The notes: generated from the sequence alone by a model not told the origin. A DNA stretch of 43,699 nt from an uncultured Lachnospiraceae bacterium (GCA_947631605.1 CANRMC010000005.1:1-43699), one strand, 5' to 3'. Positions 18,870 to 29,513 are shown, counted from the stretch's first letter. Made by a program: numbers and translations.

Positions 18870-20224
18870 TCCTCAAGTTCATTGACATATTCTTTAAAGA
18901 GTTTTCCTCTCTGCTCATAATTTTCAAACATTCCCCAGCTTGCACATGCCGGTGACAGAAGCACTGCATCCTGCGGTTTTGCGTGTTCGTAACAAAACTG
19001 CACCGCCTCTTTCAGGCTTTCAACTTTTATTATATTGTTAAACCCATGCTCTTTCGCCGATTTTGCAATAGCGTCCGCGGTTGCCCCAAGCAGAACCAGA
19101 TATTTCACTTTCGCGTCAAAGGCTTCAATCCATTCGTCATATGCTGCATGTTTATCATAGCCTCCCGCAATCAAAAAGGTAGTGGTTTGCATTGCCTGAA
19201 TACCACGAATAGCCGCATCCGGGTTCGTGCCCTTGGAATCATTGTAATATGCAACATCTCTTACGGTTTTTACATATTCAATCCTGTGCTCTACTCCCTG
19301 AAACTCTTTACATACAGAATGAATGATATCTACAGGTATTCCCATATAATAGGTAATCGCAACTGCCGCCAGTGCGTTTTCCAGATTATGGCTGCCTAAA
19401 ATCTGCAATTCATCCGCTGCCATAACCTCTGTTTCTTCCCCGTCATCATTGATTACGATTTTTCCGTTTTTGCAATAAACCCCGTCCGTAAGAGGCGTCT
19501 CTTTACTAAAAAAGATCACTTTTGCATTTTTCACGAGATTCCGGCGTTTCACAACTTCCGGATCGTCATAATTCAAAATACAGAAATCCTTATCTGTCTG
19601 GTTCTTCGCAATATCAAATTTGATTCTTGCATAATTATCAAACGTATAATGACGGTCCAGATGATCCGGCGTCAGGTTCAGAACCGCCGAAATATGCGGA
19701 CGGAAATCATGAATGGTTTCCAATTGGAAGCTGCTGATCTCCGCTGCAACCAGAGTGTCCTCCGCAGTGGAATCCGCCAGTTTTGTAAACGGTATACCGA
19801 TATTTCCGACTACGATACTGTCGCTCTGATATGCTTCAAATATTTCCGACACCAGAGTTGTCGTTGTAGTTTTTCCGTTGGTTCCGGTTATCGCCGCAAT
19901 TTTCCCTTTATTGAAATAGTATGCAAGTTCTATCTCACTCCATACCGGTATATTCTTATTTCTGATATGATTCACGAAATCCGCGTCGCAGGGAATACCC
20001 GGACTGATAACCATGAGGTCGACTTCTGACAAAACATCATCCGATATTTCTCCCAATATTACGGAAACATGGTTCTGATCCTTAAAGTGTCTCAGAATTG
20101 CTTCCTTATCAATATCTTTCTTCTCATCAAATAAAACCACTTCGGCTCCGTTCCGAAGCAAAAGATTTGCAGAACTGATCCCGCTCTTTCCCGCACCTGC
20201 GACCAAGACTTTCTTATTTTCCAT
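18866..20224 (-). CDS. murD: UDP-N-acetylmuramoylalanine--D-glutamate ligase
   Basis: VLVAGAGKSGISSANLL; AAITGTNGKTTTTTLVSEIF; NDSKGTNPDAA. Confidence 0.95.
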   Translation of the reverse strand: MENKKVLVAGAGKSGISSANLLLRNGAEVVLFDEKKDIDKEAILRHFKDQNHVSVILGEISDDVLSEVDLMVISPGIPCDADFVNHIRNKNIPVWSEIELAYYFNKGKIAAITGTNGKTTTTTLVSEIFEAYQSDSIVVGNIGIPFTKLADSTAEDTLVAAEISSFQLETIHDFRPHISAVLNLTPDHLDRHYTFDNYARIKFDIAKNQTDKDFCILNYDDPEVVKRRNLVKNAKVIFFSKETPLTDGVYCKNGKIVINDDGEETEVMAADELQILGSHNLENALAAVAITYYMGIPVDIIHSVCKEFQGVEHRIEYVKTVRDVAYYNDSKGTNPDAAIRGIQAMQTTTFLIAGGYDKHAAYDEWIEAFDAKVKYLVLLGATADAIAKSAKEHGFNNIIKVESLKEAVQFCYEHAKPQDAVLLSPACASWGMFENYEQRGKLFKEYVNELEE

Positions 20225-20245
20225 TGATACTTATCCTCCTGGTTT

Positions 20246-21202
20246 TTAAACCGCCAAAAATCCTATCATACAAAGCACTGCCGTTACGATTGAAAAAATA
20301 GCGACGACTTTTGTTTCCGGCCAGCCGCCGAGTTCAAAATGATGATGAATCGGCGCCATGCGGAATACCCTTTTTTTTGTTTTCTTATAAACTGCAACCT
20401 GAATGATAACAGAAATCACTTCGATCAGATAAATAAACGCCACGATAAGTATCACCAGCGGCTGTTTCAGGATCAATGCCGTCGAGGCGACGAACCCGCC
20501 AAGGGCAAGGGAGCCGGTGTCTCCCATAAAAACTCTTGCCGGATACACATTAAATACCAGAAATCCCAGCAGACTTCCGACCGCCGCACAGGTAATCGGC
20601 GTGATTCCTGCATTGTAACCGATTGCCACAACCGTGAAAAATGTTGCGATCAATACCGTAACGGAAGAGGCAAGTCCATCCAGACCATCGGTAAAATTGG
20701 CGCCGTTGACCGTTCCCAGCATAACCAGAAATACTAACGCATAGTACCAGATTCCCAAATCCACGCTTTTATCGGTAAACGGAATCCGGATATCGGTTCC
20801 CAGCTTCATCACTTTCATAAGATAAACGCACAAGATAACAGTAATGATGATCTGTCCCAGCATTTTCTGCCAAGGCTTCAGACCGTCGGAACTTTTCATG
20901 ACTACTTTCAAATAATCATCAATAAATCCCACAAATCCAAATCCAAGTGTAGCAAACAGAACCGGCACAATTTTCGGATAAACATTAATATAAAAAACAG
21001 ATGTAACCACAATACTAATCAGAAAAATCAATCCGCCCATCGTCGGCGTTCCTGTTTTTTTCAGATGGCTTTCCGGTCCTTCCGCCCGCACAAACTGTCC
21101 GAATTTCAGCTTTTTCAGAAACGGGATCAGAATCGGACTGAGCAGTACGCTCACACCAAAGGATATCAGTATCGGTAAAATCACATCCATTTTCAAATTC
21201 AT
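20246..21202 (-). CDS. mraY: Phospho-N-acetylmuramoyl-pentapeptide transferase
   Basis: GTPTMGGLIFL; FIDDYLKV; NFTDGLDGLA; MAPIHHHFELGGWPE. Confidence 0.96.
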   Translation of the reverse strand: MNLKMDVILPILISFGVSVLLSPILIPFLKKLKFGQFVRAEGPESHLKKTGTPTMGGLIFLISIVVTSVFYINVYPKIVPVLFATLGFGFVGFIDDYLKVVMKSSDGLKPWQKMLGQIIITVILCVYLMKVMKLGTDIRIPFTDKSVDLGIWYYALVFLVMLGTVNGANFTDGLDGLASSVTVLIATFFTVVAIGYNAGITPITCAAVGSLLGFLVFNVYPARVFMGDTGSLALGGFVASTALILKQPLVILIVAFIYLIEVISVIIQVAVYKKTKKRVFRMAPIHHHFELGGWPETKVVAIFSIVTAVLCMIGFLAV

Positions 21203-21241
21203 TGTCTTTTCTCCCTTAACATATGTTCTATTCTCAAATGA

Positions 21242-22990
21242 TCAGTTCGTCTCTGTTTCTTCCGGATAATAATCTGCTTCAATTCCAAGATATGGCAGAA
21301 TGTCGGAAAAGAGTTTCCCTACCACGGGCGCCGCTATGGTTCCGCCATAATATACGCCTTCCGGTTCATCAATCAGAATAAGCGCAAGTACCTGCGGATC
21401 ATCCGCCGGAGCAAAACCCAGAAAAGAAGAAATATATTTATTATTCCTTCTCGGAAGCTTCTCACTGGTAGCCGTCTTCCCGCCAATGGCATATCCTTCT
21501 ACTTTGGCGTTTTTCCCGGTTCCTTCCGACACGACAGAAAGCAGAAGGTCACGCATGGTAGCGGAAGTTTCCTCGCTGACTGCTCCCTCAACAGTGGGAT
21601 ATTCCAAAACTTTTACAATATTATCATTTTCATCGGTTATATATTTCCCAAAATGCGGCGTCACAAGCGTTCCGCCGTTTACTATAGCAGATACCGCTCT
21701 GGCAAGTTCCAGTGGTGTGATCTGAAAGGACTGACCGAAAGACATCGTCGCCAGCTCCACAGGTCCCACATTTTCTTTTTTATGAATAATGGACGCCGCT
21801 TCTCCCGGAAGATCAATACCGGTTTTGTCATTTAGTCCCAGCCGGTCATAGTAATAATAAAAACCCTCTACGCCGACTCTGGCTCCAACCTCCATAAATA
21901 CAGGATTGCAGGAATTCATGATTCCCTGCCGGAATGTCTGATGTCCATGTCCGGTCACCTTGCTGCATCTGATTTTCCTGTCTTCCACAATTTTAAATCC
22001 CGGACAGTTAAAGGTATCTTCTACGGATAAAACCCCAGCTTCAAATGCCATAGTTGCTGTTACTGTTTTAAATGTAGAACCGGGTTCATATGTATCATTG
22101 ATACAGAAACACCGCCACATACGGTTCAGCGCGTCCTGTTTTTCTTCCTCGGTATATGCCACAGTGCCTTCCGGCAGCTTGTAAGGATCGTTCAGATTAT
22201 ATTCCGGAACATCCACGAGCGCAAGAATCTCTCCGTTTTGCGGATTCATAACCAGAATACATACCCGTTTTGCATTTTTCTCTATCAGAACTTTCTCTGC
22301 AAGCTGTTCTGCATAAGACTGTATATTCATATCGATGGTAGTAACCAGATTATAACCGGACTTCGGTTCTACCCGCCGTTCCGGCAGATTTTCCAGTTCC
22401 AGCCCTCTGGCGTCTGTCAGCGTATTGATACTGCCGTTTTCTCCCATCAGATACTCGTCATAAGATACTTCCAATCCGACAATCCCTTGATTATCGGCGC
22501 CTGTAAATCCTATTACTTTGGAGGCCAGCGATTCATACGGATAATAACGCTTGTAATCCTCGTCCACCATCACCCCGTCGAGTTCCAGATCCCGCAGAGC
22601 ATCCGCGGTTTCTTTATCCACATTGCTTTTTATCTTCTCCCGCACAGAGCGCTTGTTTACTTTTTCGGCAACTTCGTTCCTGTCCATATCCAGCATATCT
22701 GACAATGTATCGATGACGGTTTCCGGATCCGTTACCTGATTATAAATGACAGATACCGTAGAAACCGGTCGGTTTCCTGCCAGAACTTCACCGTTTACGT
22801 CATAAATGATCCCTCTGGGCGCTTTAATGCTGCGTTCTCTTTCATGAAGCGCCGTCGCGAGATCAATATAGTATTGACTGTGAAAAATCATTAGATATGC
22901 CAGTCTTCCGGTAAGTCCTACTGTACAGAGCGTAACGACAAGAACCATCAGAAAAACTCTGTTTCTGCTGCTGATACTGAAATTTTTCAT
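21242..22990 (-). CDS. Class B penicillin-binding protein, FtsI/SpoVD type (first of tandem pair)
   Basis: Transpeptidase motifs STFK and SCN; third motif reads KTA (GGKTATSE) instead of KTG. N-terminal TM and PBP dimer region. Confidence 0.92.
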   Translation of the reverse strand: MKNFSISSRNRVFLMVLVVTLCTVGLTGRLAYLMIFHSQYYIDLATALHERERSIKAPRGIIYDVNGEVLAGNRPVSTVSVIYNQVTDPETVIDTLSDMLDMDRNEVAEKVNKRSVREKIKSNVDKETADALRDLELDGVMVDEDYKRYYPYESLASKVIGFTGADNQGIVGLEVSYDEYLMGENGSINTLTDARGLELENLPERRVEPKSGYNLVTTIDMNIQSYAEQLAEKVLIEKNAKRVCILVMNPQNGEILALVDVPEYNLNDPYKLPEGTVAYTEEEKQDALNRMWRCFCINDTYEPGSTFKTVTATMAFEAGVLSVEDTFNCPGFKIVEDRKIRCSKVTGHGHQTFRQGIMNSCNPVFMEVGARVGVEGFYYYYDRLGLNDKTGIDLPGEAASIIHKKENVGPVELATMSFGQSFQITPLELARAVSAIVNGGTLVTPHFGKYITDENDNIVKVLEYPTVEGAVSEETSATMRDLLLSVVSEGTGKNAKVEGYAIGGKTATSEKLPRRNNKYISSFLGFAPADDPQVLALILIDEPEGVYYGGTIAAPVVGKLFSDILPYLGIEADYYPEETETN

Positions 22991-23057
22991 ATCTATCCTT
23001 ACAGCGTTCTTATTTATATATTTATTCGCTGTCCGAATATTTATAACCGGATTCTTC

Positions 23058-25154
23058 TTATTCCGGCGGAGGCGTATCGCCTTCGGTTACCGCCTCGGTA
23101 CTTCCTTCCGGCGCTGTTTCCGTACTGCCCTCCTGTATATCTTCCGGAGTTTCCTGCCCGCTGTCATCCGGTGGGGTTTCGGAGTTTCCTTCCCCTCCGG
23201 ACTGTGCCGCGTCTCCGGTCTGGCCTGCCACATCATTTTCAGGCGTTTCCCCGTCATAAATCGGCGTCGGTGTCTCATCATCCGCGTCGCTTGCCTGAAT
23301 ATCATAATTGTCATTGGTCTTATAAATATTCAGATACGGGAACAGATCCTCAGCAATCATTTTAAATAATACGGAACCTGCGCCGCTGGTGGACTGGTCG
23401 CCCGTATGCGGTTCATCCACGATACAGTAAACCATGACTTCCGGATCCTCTGCCGGCGCAAACCCGATAAATGACAAAAGATATTTATCGTTTCCACGAG
23501 GAAGCTTTTCCGCAGTACCTGTTTTTCCGCCGATGGAATATCCTTCCACACCCGCTTTCTTACCGGTACCTTCATCTACTACTTTAAACAGGATTTCCCG
23601 CATGATAGCCGAGGTTTCTTCCGAAATCGTCCGACGGACCAGTATTTTATCATAATTCTTAATTACATTTCCGTTTTCATCTACGATCTGTTTTACAACA
23701 TGCGGTTCATAATAATAACCGCCGTTTATGACTGAACAGAATGCAGTTGCAAGCTGGATCATGGAAACTGTAACACCCTGTCCGAATGATGAAGTTGCAA
23801 GTTCTACCGGATGCAGCGTATCTGCATGGTAGATCAGGGACGCCAGCGCACTCTCGCTCTGTTCCCCCGCAATATCAATATTGGTTCTCTGTCCGAATCC
23901 AAAAAGATTCTGGTACTTATCAAATACCACCGGACCTTCCTTTGCCGCAATCTGCATCAGAGCGTCATTGCAGGATTTTTCCAACGCCTGAGACAAGGTT
24001 ACCTCCCCATGTCCGTTCCGGTTATGGCAATTGATCCTCCAGTCGGCAACCTGCTGATATCCGTCGCAGTAAAATGTTTCCGAACCCGTCAGGATTCCGT
24101 CTTCGATCGCGCCCGAAATGGTGAATGTCTTGTAGGTGGAACCCGGCTCATAGGTATCGCTGAGTGCAAAATTTCTCCAGACCTCATTTAAAGCGTCCAG
24201 TTTTTCTTCGCTGTTTTCCTCTTTGAGAAGTTCTGCTTTTTTTGCTTCAAACTGCTCATCCGAAAGATCCGGATACTGATACCGGATGCTGTCCAGAGAA
24301 TAGGCATCGTTTGGATCAAACTGATGGGCATTATACAGTGCCAGTATTTCACAGGTTTTAGGATTCATGACAATGACGGAAATATTTTTTGCGCCAATGT
24401 CATTCATATATTCTTCCGCATTTTCCTGAACAATATCCTGCACTTTCAGATCAATTGTAGTAATCAGAGTATCTCCGTTTTTAGGCGGTTCCGTTGTTTT
24501 CTGCAGATTGTAATCGTCCGTCAGATAGGTATAGGTTCTGCCGTCCTCACCGTTCAGGTATTCGTTATAACTTCCTTCGATACCACCGATCCCCTCGTTA
24601 CCGCTTACGACAAATCCCAGCAGATGACAGGCAAGTTCGTTATTCGGATATACTCTCTCATATCCTTCCTCAAACCACACGCCTACGATATCCTCACCGT
24701 CTTTACTGTCCTGAAAATCGGTAAACGCCTTTACTTCTTCATATGTAAGCTTCTTTTTGATAACTTTATACAGAGACTTTTCTTCCTTCAGATACTCTGT
24801 CATTTCTTCCTGCGTAACGCCGAAATACTTGTTCAAAGCATTTACTGTCGCCTGCTTTTTCTTTTCATCTTTGATGATATTTTTCGGTTCTATGACAAGA
24901 TTATAAACTTTGTTGCTGCTGGCAAGAACCGTACCGTTCGCGTCCAGAATTTCTCCACGCTTGAACGGCACAGCCAGACTGTCATAATTTTTCTGACTCA
25001 GGACCTGCTTCTCATACTTTTTACCATTCGATACATTGATCTGAATGATACGCGCAACCAACAAAAGAAGAAATGCGCTGAATGCGCACAACATGATAAA
25101 TTGTCTTTTTCTCATTCTTTTTAAGAACAATTTTCTCTTTCTTCTGCGTCTCAC
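23058..25154 (-). CDS. Class B penicillin-binding protein, FtsI/SpoVD type, with acidic low-complexity C-terminal tail
   Basis: STYK, SCN and KTG (GGKTGTAEK) motifs; N-terminal TM; Glu/Pro/Thr/Ser-rich C-terminus. Confidence 0.93.
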   Translation of the reverse strand: MRRRRKRKLFLKRMRKRQFIMLCAFSAFLLLLVARIIQINVSNGKKYEKQVLSQKNYDSLAVPFKRGEILDANGTVLASSNKVYNLVIEPKNIIKDEKKKQATVNALNKYFGVTQEEMTEYLKEEKSLYKVIKKKLTYEEVKAFTDFQDSKDGEDIVGVWFEEGYERVYPNNELACHLLGFVVSGNEGIGGIEGSYNEYLNGEDGRTYTYLTDDYNLQKTTEPPKNGDTLITTIDLKVQDIVQENAEEYMNDIGAKNISVIVMNPKTCEILALYNAHQFDPNDAYSLDSIRYQYPDLSDEQFEAKKAELLKEENSEEKLDALNEVWRNFALSDTYEPGSTYKTFTISGAIEDGILTGSETFYCDGYQQVADWRINCHNRNGHGEVTLSQALEKSCNDALMQIAAKEGPVVFDKYQNLFGFGQRTNIDIAGEQSESALASLIYHADTLHPVELATSSFGQGVTVSMIQLATAFCSVINGGYYYEPHVVKQIVDENGNVIKNYDKILVRRTISEETSAIMREILFKVVDEGTGKKAGVEGYSIGGKTGTAEKLPRGNDKYLLSFIGFAPAEDPEVMVYCIVDEPHTGDQSTSGAGSVLFKMIAEDLFPYLNIYKTNDNYDIQASDADDETPTPIYDGETPENDVAGQTGDAAQSGGEGNSETPPDDSGQETPEDIQEGSTETAPEGSTEAVTEGDTPPPE

Positions 25155-25193
25155 AATCTCACCATACCTTCACATAACAATGTCCTGAGGCGG

Positions 25194-25703
25194 TTATTCT
25201 GCCTCAGGAACATCCTGATACTGATTTACATAATCTTCATCTGCGCTGTCGTAATAAACGATCTGTCCTTTCTGTGCATATACCATACCCAGTTCATTGA
25301 CTGCAATATCATATATTTCATCCAGCGTATACATATTGTTCAGGGAATCCGCATGCGCGGCATTGTCGGCTTCTATTTCCTGTATCTCCACCTGAAGATT
25401 CCGGATATTCTTCTGCTGCTTATCTACTCTTCCCTGAATACGCAGCATGTTGATACAAGCCGCCGCCATGATCAGCATTGCCATCGAGAGGAAAAGCGTG
25501 TACTTAAAATCGAATGCCAGAGACTTTTCTGCTTTGATAGCAGCCTTTCTGTATGTGACCGGTCTTTTCCTTCGAATCGGAACTTCGTATTCCCGTTCTC
25601 TCCGCTTCGGCGCCGCTTCGGCATATTCTCTTTTTCTTACTGTGCTGCCTTCTACGTAGTAGCTTCTGCTGCTTGTCCAATTATCCTCGCGCATCCGTCT
25701 CAC
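25194..25703 (-). CDS. ftsL: FtsL-like cell division protein
   Basis: Small bitopic protein with Arg/Lys-rich N-terminus, one TM and a coiled coil, immediately after rsmH. Confidence 0.65.
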   Translation of the reverse strand: MRRMREDNWTSSRSYYVEGSTVRKREYAEAAPKRREREYEVPIRRKRPVTYRKAAIKAEKSLAFDFKYTLFLSMAMLIMAAACINMLRIQGRVDKQQKNIRNLQVEIQEIEADNAAHADSLNNMYTLDEIYDIAVNELGMVYAQKGQIVYYDSADEDYVNQYQDVPEAE

Positions 25704-26643
25704 TCCTTATTATTCTCTCAAATACTCTCAGCTTTGCGCTTTTTGCTCTGTTGTTATTTTCAATTTCTTCTTCACTCGGAAGAATCGGTTTTCTGGTTAT
25801 GATCCTGCCCTTCGATATCCTTCCGCACACGCAGACCGGAAATTCCGGCGGGCAGATACAAGGATTCATATTCTCCTGAAACCGTCTTTTTACAATTCTG
25901 TCCTCCAAAGAATGAAAGGTGATGACCGCAAGCCTTCCACCCGGTTTTAAAATATCGATCATGCCATCGATGGACTCATTGAGGACATCCAGTTCGTGAT
26001 TTAATTCGATCCGAAGCGCCTGAAAGGTTCTTTTGGAAGGATGTCCGCCGGTTTGCCGTACCTTCGCCGGAATCGCTCCTCGTATGATTTCATTTAATTC
26101 TCCGGTTGTTTCAATCCGCTTCTTCTGCCTCGCCTGCACAATATGTTTCGCAATATTCTTTGCAAAACGGTCTTCTCCATAATCACGGATCACGCGGTAC
26201 AGTTCGGATTCTGAATAATCATTCACGATATCCGCCGCAGTCATTTTATTACTGCGGTCCATCCGCATGTCCAGCGGCACATCCTCCCGGTAGGTAAATC
26301 CCCGTTCCGCCTTGTCCAGTTGGTAAGAGGATACTCCGAGGTCAAGGAGGATTCCATCCACCTCAGAAATTCCGAGACTGTGTAAAACCGAAACCATATT
26401 CTGAAAATTACTCTTTATTATCGTCAGCTTCTCTTTATAATCCGACAGCCTGTCCGTTGCAGCTGCGATTGCTTCTTCATCCTGGTCAAGTCCTATCAGT
26501 CGTCCGTTTCCGGAAAGCCGTTTCAGGATTTCCAAAGAATGTCCGCCTCCGCCCAATGTGCCGTCAACATAAATCCCGTCGGGTTTTATCGCAAGATTTT
26601 CTATTGTTTCTTCAAGAAGAACGGAAACATGTTTAAATTCCAT
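25681..26643 (-). CDS. rsmH: 16S rRNA (cytosine(1402)-N(4))-methyltransferase
   Basis: [60 protein letters not shown]. Confidence 0.96.
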   Translation of the reverse strand: MEFKHVSVLLEETIENLAIKPDGIYVDGTLGGGGHSLEILKRLSGNGRLIGLDQDEEAIAAATDRLSDYKEKLTIIKSNFQNMVSVLHSLGISEVDGILLDLGVSSYQLDKAERGFTYREDVPLDMRMDRSNKMTAADIVNDYSESELYRVIRDYGEDRFAKNIAKHIVQARQKKRIETTGELNEIIRGAIPAKVRQTGGHPSKRTFQALRIELNHELDVLNESIDGMIDILKPGGRLAVITFHSLEDRIVKRRFQENMNPCICPPEFPVCVCGRISKGRIITRKPILPSEEEIENNNRAKSAKLRVFERIIRSETDARG

Positions 26644-26651
26644 AGGCTCTC

Positions 26652-27098
26652 CTAGAAATCAATATCAGACTCTTCCAACTGTTTCATCAGCATATCCGGC
26701 GACAGCATCGGATCTTTCTGCTGTTCTTCCCAAGCATCCTTACTCCAGATCTCAGCTTTTTCTCCGTTTCCGATCACAACGACTTCTTTTTCCAGATTTG
26801 CCTTCTGACGAAGCTGAGGAGGGATCAATGTCCGTCCCTGAGAATCTATCTCACAGTCAGCCGCATTTGCCTGAAAGAATCGTTTCATATTACGGACAAC
26901 GGTTTTTTTATTCCCAAGTCCGTTTAATTTTTCTGTAAAGTTATCCCATTCTTCATTGGAATATAAATAGAGGCAGTTTTCAAAACCGGGGGTGATTACA
27001 AATTCGCTGCCCAATGCATCACGAAGTTTCGAAGGAACAATCAGTCTGCCTTTTGCATCGATATTGTGATAGTATGTACCCTTCATGCTTTTCGACAT
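26652..27098 (-). CDS. mraZ: Transcriptional regulator MraZ
   Basis: [24 protein letters not shown] and [16 protein letters not shown] (tandem AbrB-like). Probable start ATG 27098 with SD AGGAGG. Confidence 0.95.
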   Translation of the reverse strand: MSKSMKGTYYHNIDAKGRLIVPSKLRDALGSEFVITPGFENCLYLYSNEEWDNFTEKLNGLGNKKTVVRNMKRFFQANAADCEIDSQGRTLIPPQLRQKANLEKEVVVIGNGEKAEIWSKDAWEEQQKDPMLSPDMLMKQLEESDIDF

Positions 27099-27178
27099 AT
27101 CTTGTTCCTCCTTTCTCAAATCCTCCATATCGTGACACTTCTCTTCATTTATCCACCATTTCCAGCCACTATGTGTAT

Positions 27179-27207
27179 ATAATACAGGAATCAAACTTTA
27201 ATTTCAA
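27179..27207 (-). promoter_or_regulatory. Sigma-A type promoter for the mraZ/dcw operon
   Basis: Minus strand TTGAAA-17 nt-TATTAT, about 80 nt upstream of mraZ. Confidence 0.7.
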
Positions 27208-27291
27208 GAAGGTTTTTCGTTTTTTTTTCTATTTTTCCCATGCATTTTCACCAATTTTTTTCATCTTTTTTCGTTATATTTGCACAAAAAA

Positions 27292-27313
27292 AGAACCACT
27301 TTTCAGTGGTTCT
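27292..27313 (-). terminator. Intrinsic terminator downstream of lgt
   Basis: AGAACCACT-TTTC-AGTGGTTCT; on the minus strand followed by TTTTTTT. Confidence 0.85.
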
Positions 27314-27359
27314 CCTAGATATTGTGGTGTGGTTCATTTTCCCATACCAGATTTAGTTT

Positions 27360-28316
27360 TTATGATTCTTTCACTTTTTCTTTCGGTATATCTCCAATCC
27401 GATGACATTTCGGTGTTCTGCCCTTCCGGATTCCGATATAGTTATAAATCATAACAGCAAGCGCCGTTACCGCTCCCAGTATTGATACAAACTGTGAAAC
27501 ACGGAAACTTCCGATCATCAGCGAATCCGTCCGGAAACTTTCTACCATAAACCTTCCGATCCCGTATCCCATGATATAGATCAGCGCCAGCTCACCATCG
27601 AACTTCTTATGCTTCCTATAAAAGAAAATAATAAGAAGCAGCGCCAGATTCCAGATTCCTTCATATAAAAATGTCGGATGGACAGTAATACATGGGATTC
27701 CTTTTATGTTTTCTGCATTTTCTATCATTTTTTGAGTGATCACGCCTGTCTGGGTGAGATACTCAAGGCTTCCCTGCGTTCTGTAATAATCAAGCGGGAT
27801 TCCCATGCGGAATACAGAATCCGTATAGGAACCGAAAGCCTCCCGGTTAAAGAAATTGCCCCAGCGTCCGAGAATCTGTCCTACCAGAACTCCCATACAA
27901 ATAGTATCGCCCATGAGAGGCAGACTGAGTTTCCGTTTCCTGCAGAAGATAAACGCTACCAGAACACCCGCGATCAGACCGCCGTAGATCGCAAGTCCGC
28001 CGTTCCGGATATTGAGCATGTCAAGAAATGTTTTCCAGAATCCTTTTCCCGGTTCTACAAATTCATCCAATGCGAACAATACATAATACAGTCTTGCGCC
28101 CAGAATGACCGGAACCACCATATAAAGCAGATAGTCAAGATAATCTTCATCATTCTGTCCGCTTTTTACCGCTTCCCGTGTTGCGATCAGGAATGCGAGA
28201 ATGAAACCCGTAGCAATGATCAGCGCATAGAACCGGATCTCAAATCCAAATATACTTATGCTTTCCGGAACATTTCCCAACGTGATGCCGAAGCCCGGAA
28301 AATAAATGCCCTTCAT
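27360..28316 (-). CDS. lgt: Prolipoprotein diacylglyceryl transferase
   Basis: Polytopic; GGLAIYGGLIAG; GRWGNFFNREAFG; HPTFLYEGIWN. Confidence 0.96.
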   Translation of the reverse strand: MKGIYFPGFGITLGNVPESISIFGFEIRFYALIIATGFILAFLIATREAVKSGQNDEDYLDYLLYMVVPVILGARLYYVLFALDEFVEPGKGFWKTFLDMLNIRNGGLAIYGGLIAGVLVAFIFCRKRKLSLPLMGDTICMGVLVGQILGRWGNFFNREAFGSYTDSVFRMGIPLDYYRTQGSLEYLTQTGVITQKMIENAENIKGIPCITVHPTFLYEGIWNLALLLIIFFYRKHKKFDGELALIYIMGYGIGRFMVESFRTDSLMIGSFRVSQFVSILGAVTALAVMIYNYIGIRKGRTPKCHRIGDIPKEKVKES

Positions 28317-28328
28317 ACTTATAAACTC

Positions 28329-29426
28329 CTATACATTGAATTTAAACAGGATGACATCGCCGTCCTGAACGACATAATCTTTTCCTTCCTGACGAACCAG
28401 TCCTTTTTCCTTTGCAGCATTCATATTGCCGCAGGCGATCAGGTCATCATAACTTACAACTTCCGCCTTTATGAAGCCGCGTTCAAAGTCCGTATGAATC
28501 TTTCCTGCCGCTCCCGGCGCTTTCGTTCCCTTCTTAATGGTCCACGCACGGGATTCGGTTTCGCCCGCCGTAAGATAACTGATCAATCCCAGCAGGGAAT
28601 AGCTGGCTTTTATCAGCTTGTCCAGACCGGATTCGGAAACTCCCATCTCTTCCAAAAACATTGCCTTTTCATCATCTTCCAGTTCCGAGATCTCCTGCTC
28701 CATTTCCGCGCATACTACGAAAACCTCGCAATCCGTCTTTTTCGCATATTCTTTTACCTGCTGAACATAAGAATTGGAAGCGCCGTCGTCCGCCATATCA
28801 TCTTCGCCAACATTTGCGGCAAAGATCACCGGTTTTCCCGTAAGGAGGTTATATTCCTTCAGCCATGCTTCACAGTCTTCATCAGAAGTTTCAAAGGTCT
28901 TTGCCAGTTTTCCGGCTTCCAGATGTTCCTTTAAGGCTTTCTGAAGTTCATATTCCTTTGCGACTGTTTTATCATTTCTTGCGGCACGGACTGTCTTTGC
29001 CATTCTCCGCTCCAAAACTTCCAGATCGGAAAAGATCAATTCAAAATTGATCGTCTCTATATCCCGCACAGGATCGACGGAACCGTCTACATGAATGACA
29101 TTGGAATCTTCAAAGCACCTTACTACATGAACGATCGCATCTGTCTCCCTTATATTGGAAAGAAACTGGTTACCCAGTCCTTCTCCTTTGGATGCGCCTT
29201 TTACCAGACCGGCAATATCTACAAATTCTATAACTGCCGGCGTAGTCTTTGCCGAATGATACATTTCCGTAAGACGCGTCAGCCTCTCATCCGGCACCGG
29301 AACGATACCGATATTCGGATCGATCGTGCAGAATGGATAATTCGCAGATTCCGCTCCCGCCTTTGTCAACGAGTTAAATAATGTACTTTTGCCGACATTC
29401 GGCAGCCCGACGATTCCCAATTTCAT
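28329..29426 (-). CDS. ychF: Redox-regulated ATPase/GTPase YchF
   Basis: KLGIVGLPNVGKSTLFNSLTKAGAESANYPFCTIDPN; C-terminal TGS-like region (TDFERGFIKAEV). Confidence 0.96.
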   Translation of the reverse strand: MKLGIVGLPNVGKSTLFNSLTKAGAESANYPFCTIDPNIGIVPVPDERLTRLTEMYHSAKTTPAVIEFVDIAGLVKGASKGEGLGNQFLSNIRETDAIVHVVRCFEDSNVIHVDGSVDPVRDIETINFELIFSDLEVLERRMAKTVRAARNDKTVAKEYELQKALKEHLEAGKLAKTFETSDEDCEAWLKEYNLLTGKPVIFAANVGEDDMADDGASNSYVQQVKEYAKKTDCEVFVVCAEMEQEISELEDDEKAMFLEEMGVSESGLDKLIKASYSLLGLISYLTAGETESRAWTIKKGTKAPGAAGKIHTDFERGFIKAEVVSYDDLIACGNMNAAKEKGLVRQEGKDYVVQDGDVILFKFNV

Positions 29427-29484
29427 TCTATCTTTATCTCCTTCTGATTCGTTTGTTTTATGAAGTCTGAATACAGCAACTCAC

Positions 29485-29513
29485 ATTGTACCATAAGAGG
29501 CGTTTATTGGCAA
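29485..29513 (-). promoter_or_regulatory. Sigma-A type promoter for ychF-lgt
   Basis: Minus strand TTGCCA-17 nt-TACAAT. Confidence 0.6.

Noticed and set aside
27678-28934. 418-aa plus-strand ORF
   Set aside because: Antisense to both lgt and ychF, which are unambiguous; no promoter or SD found.
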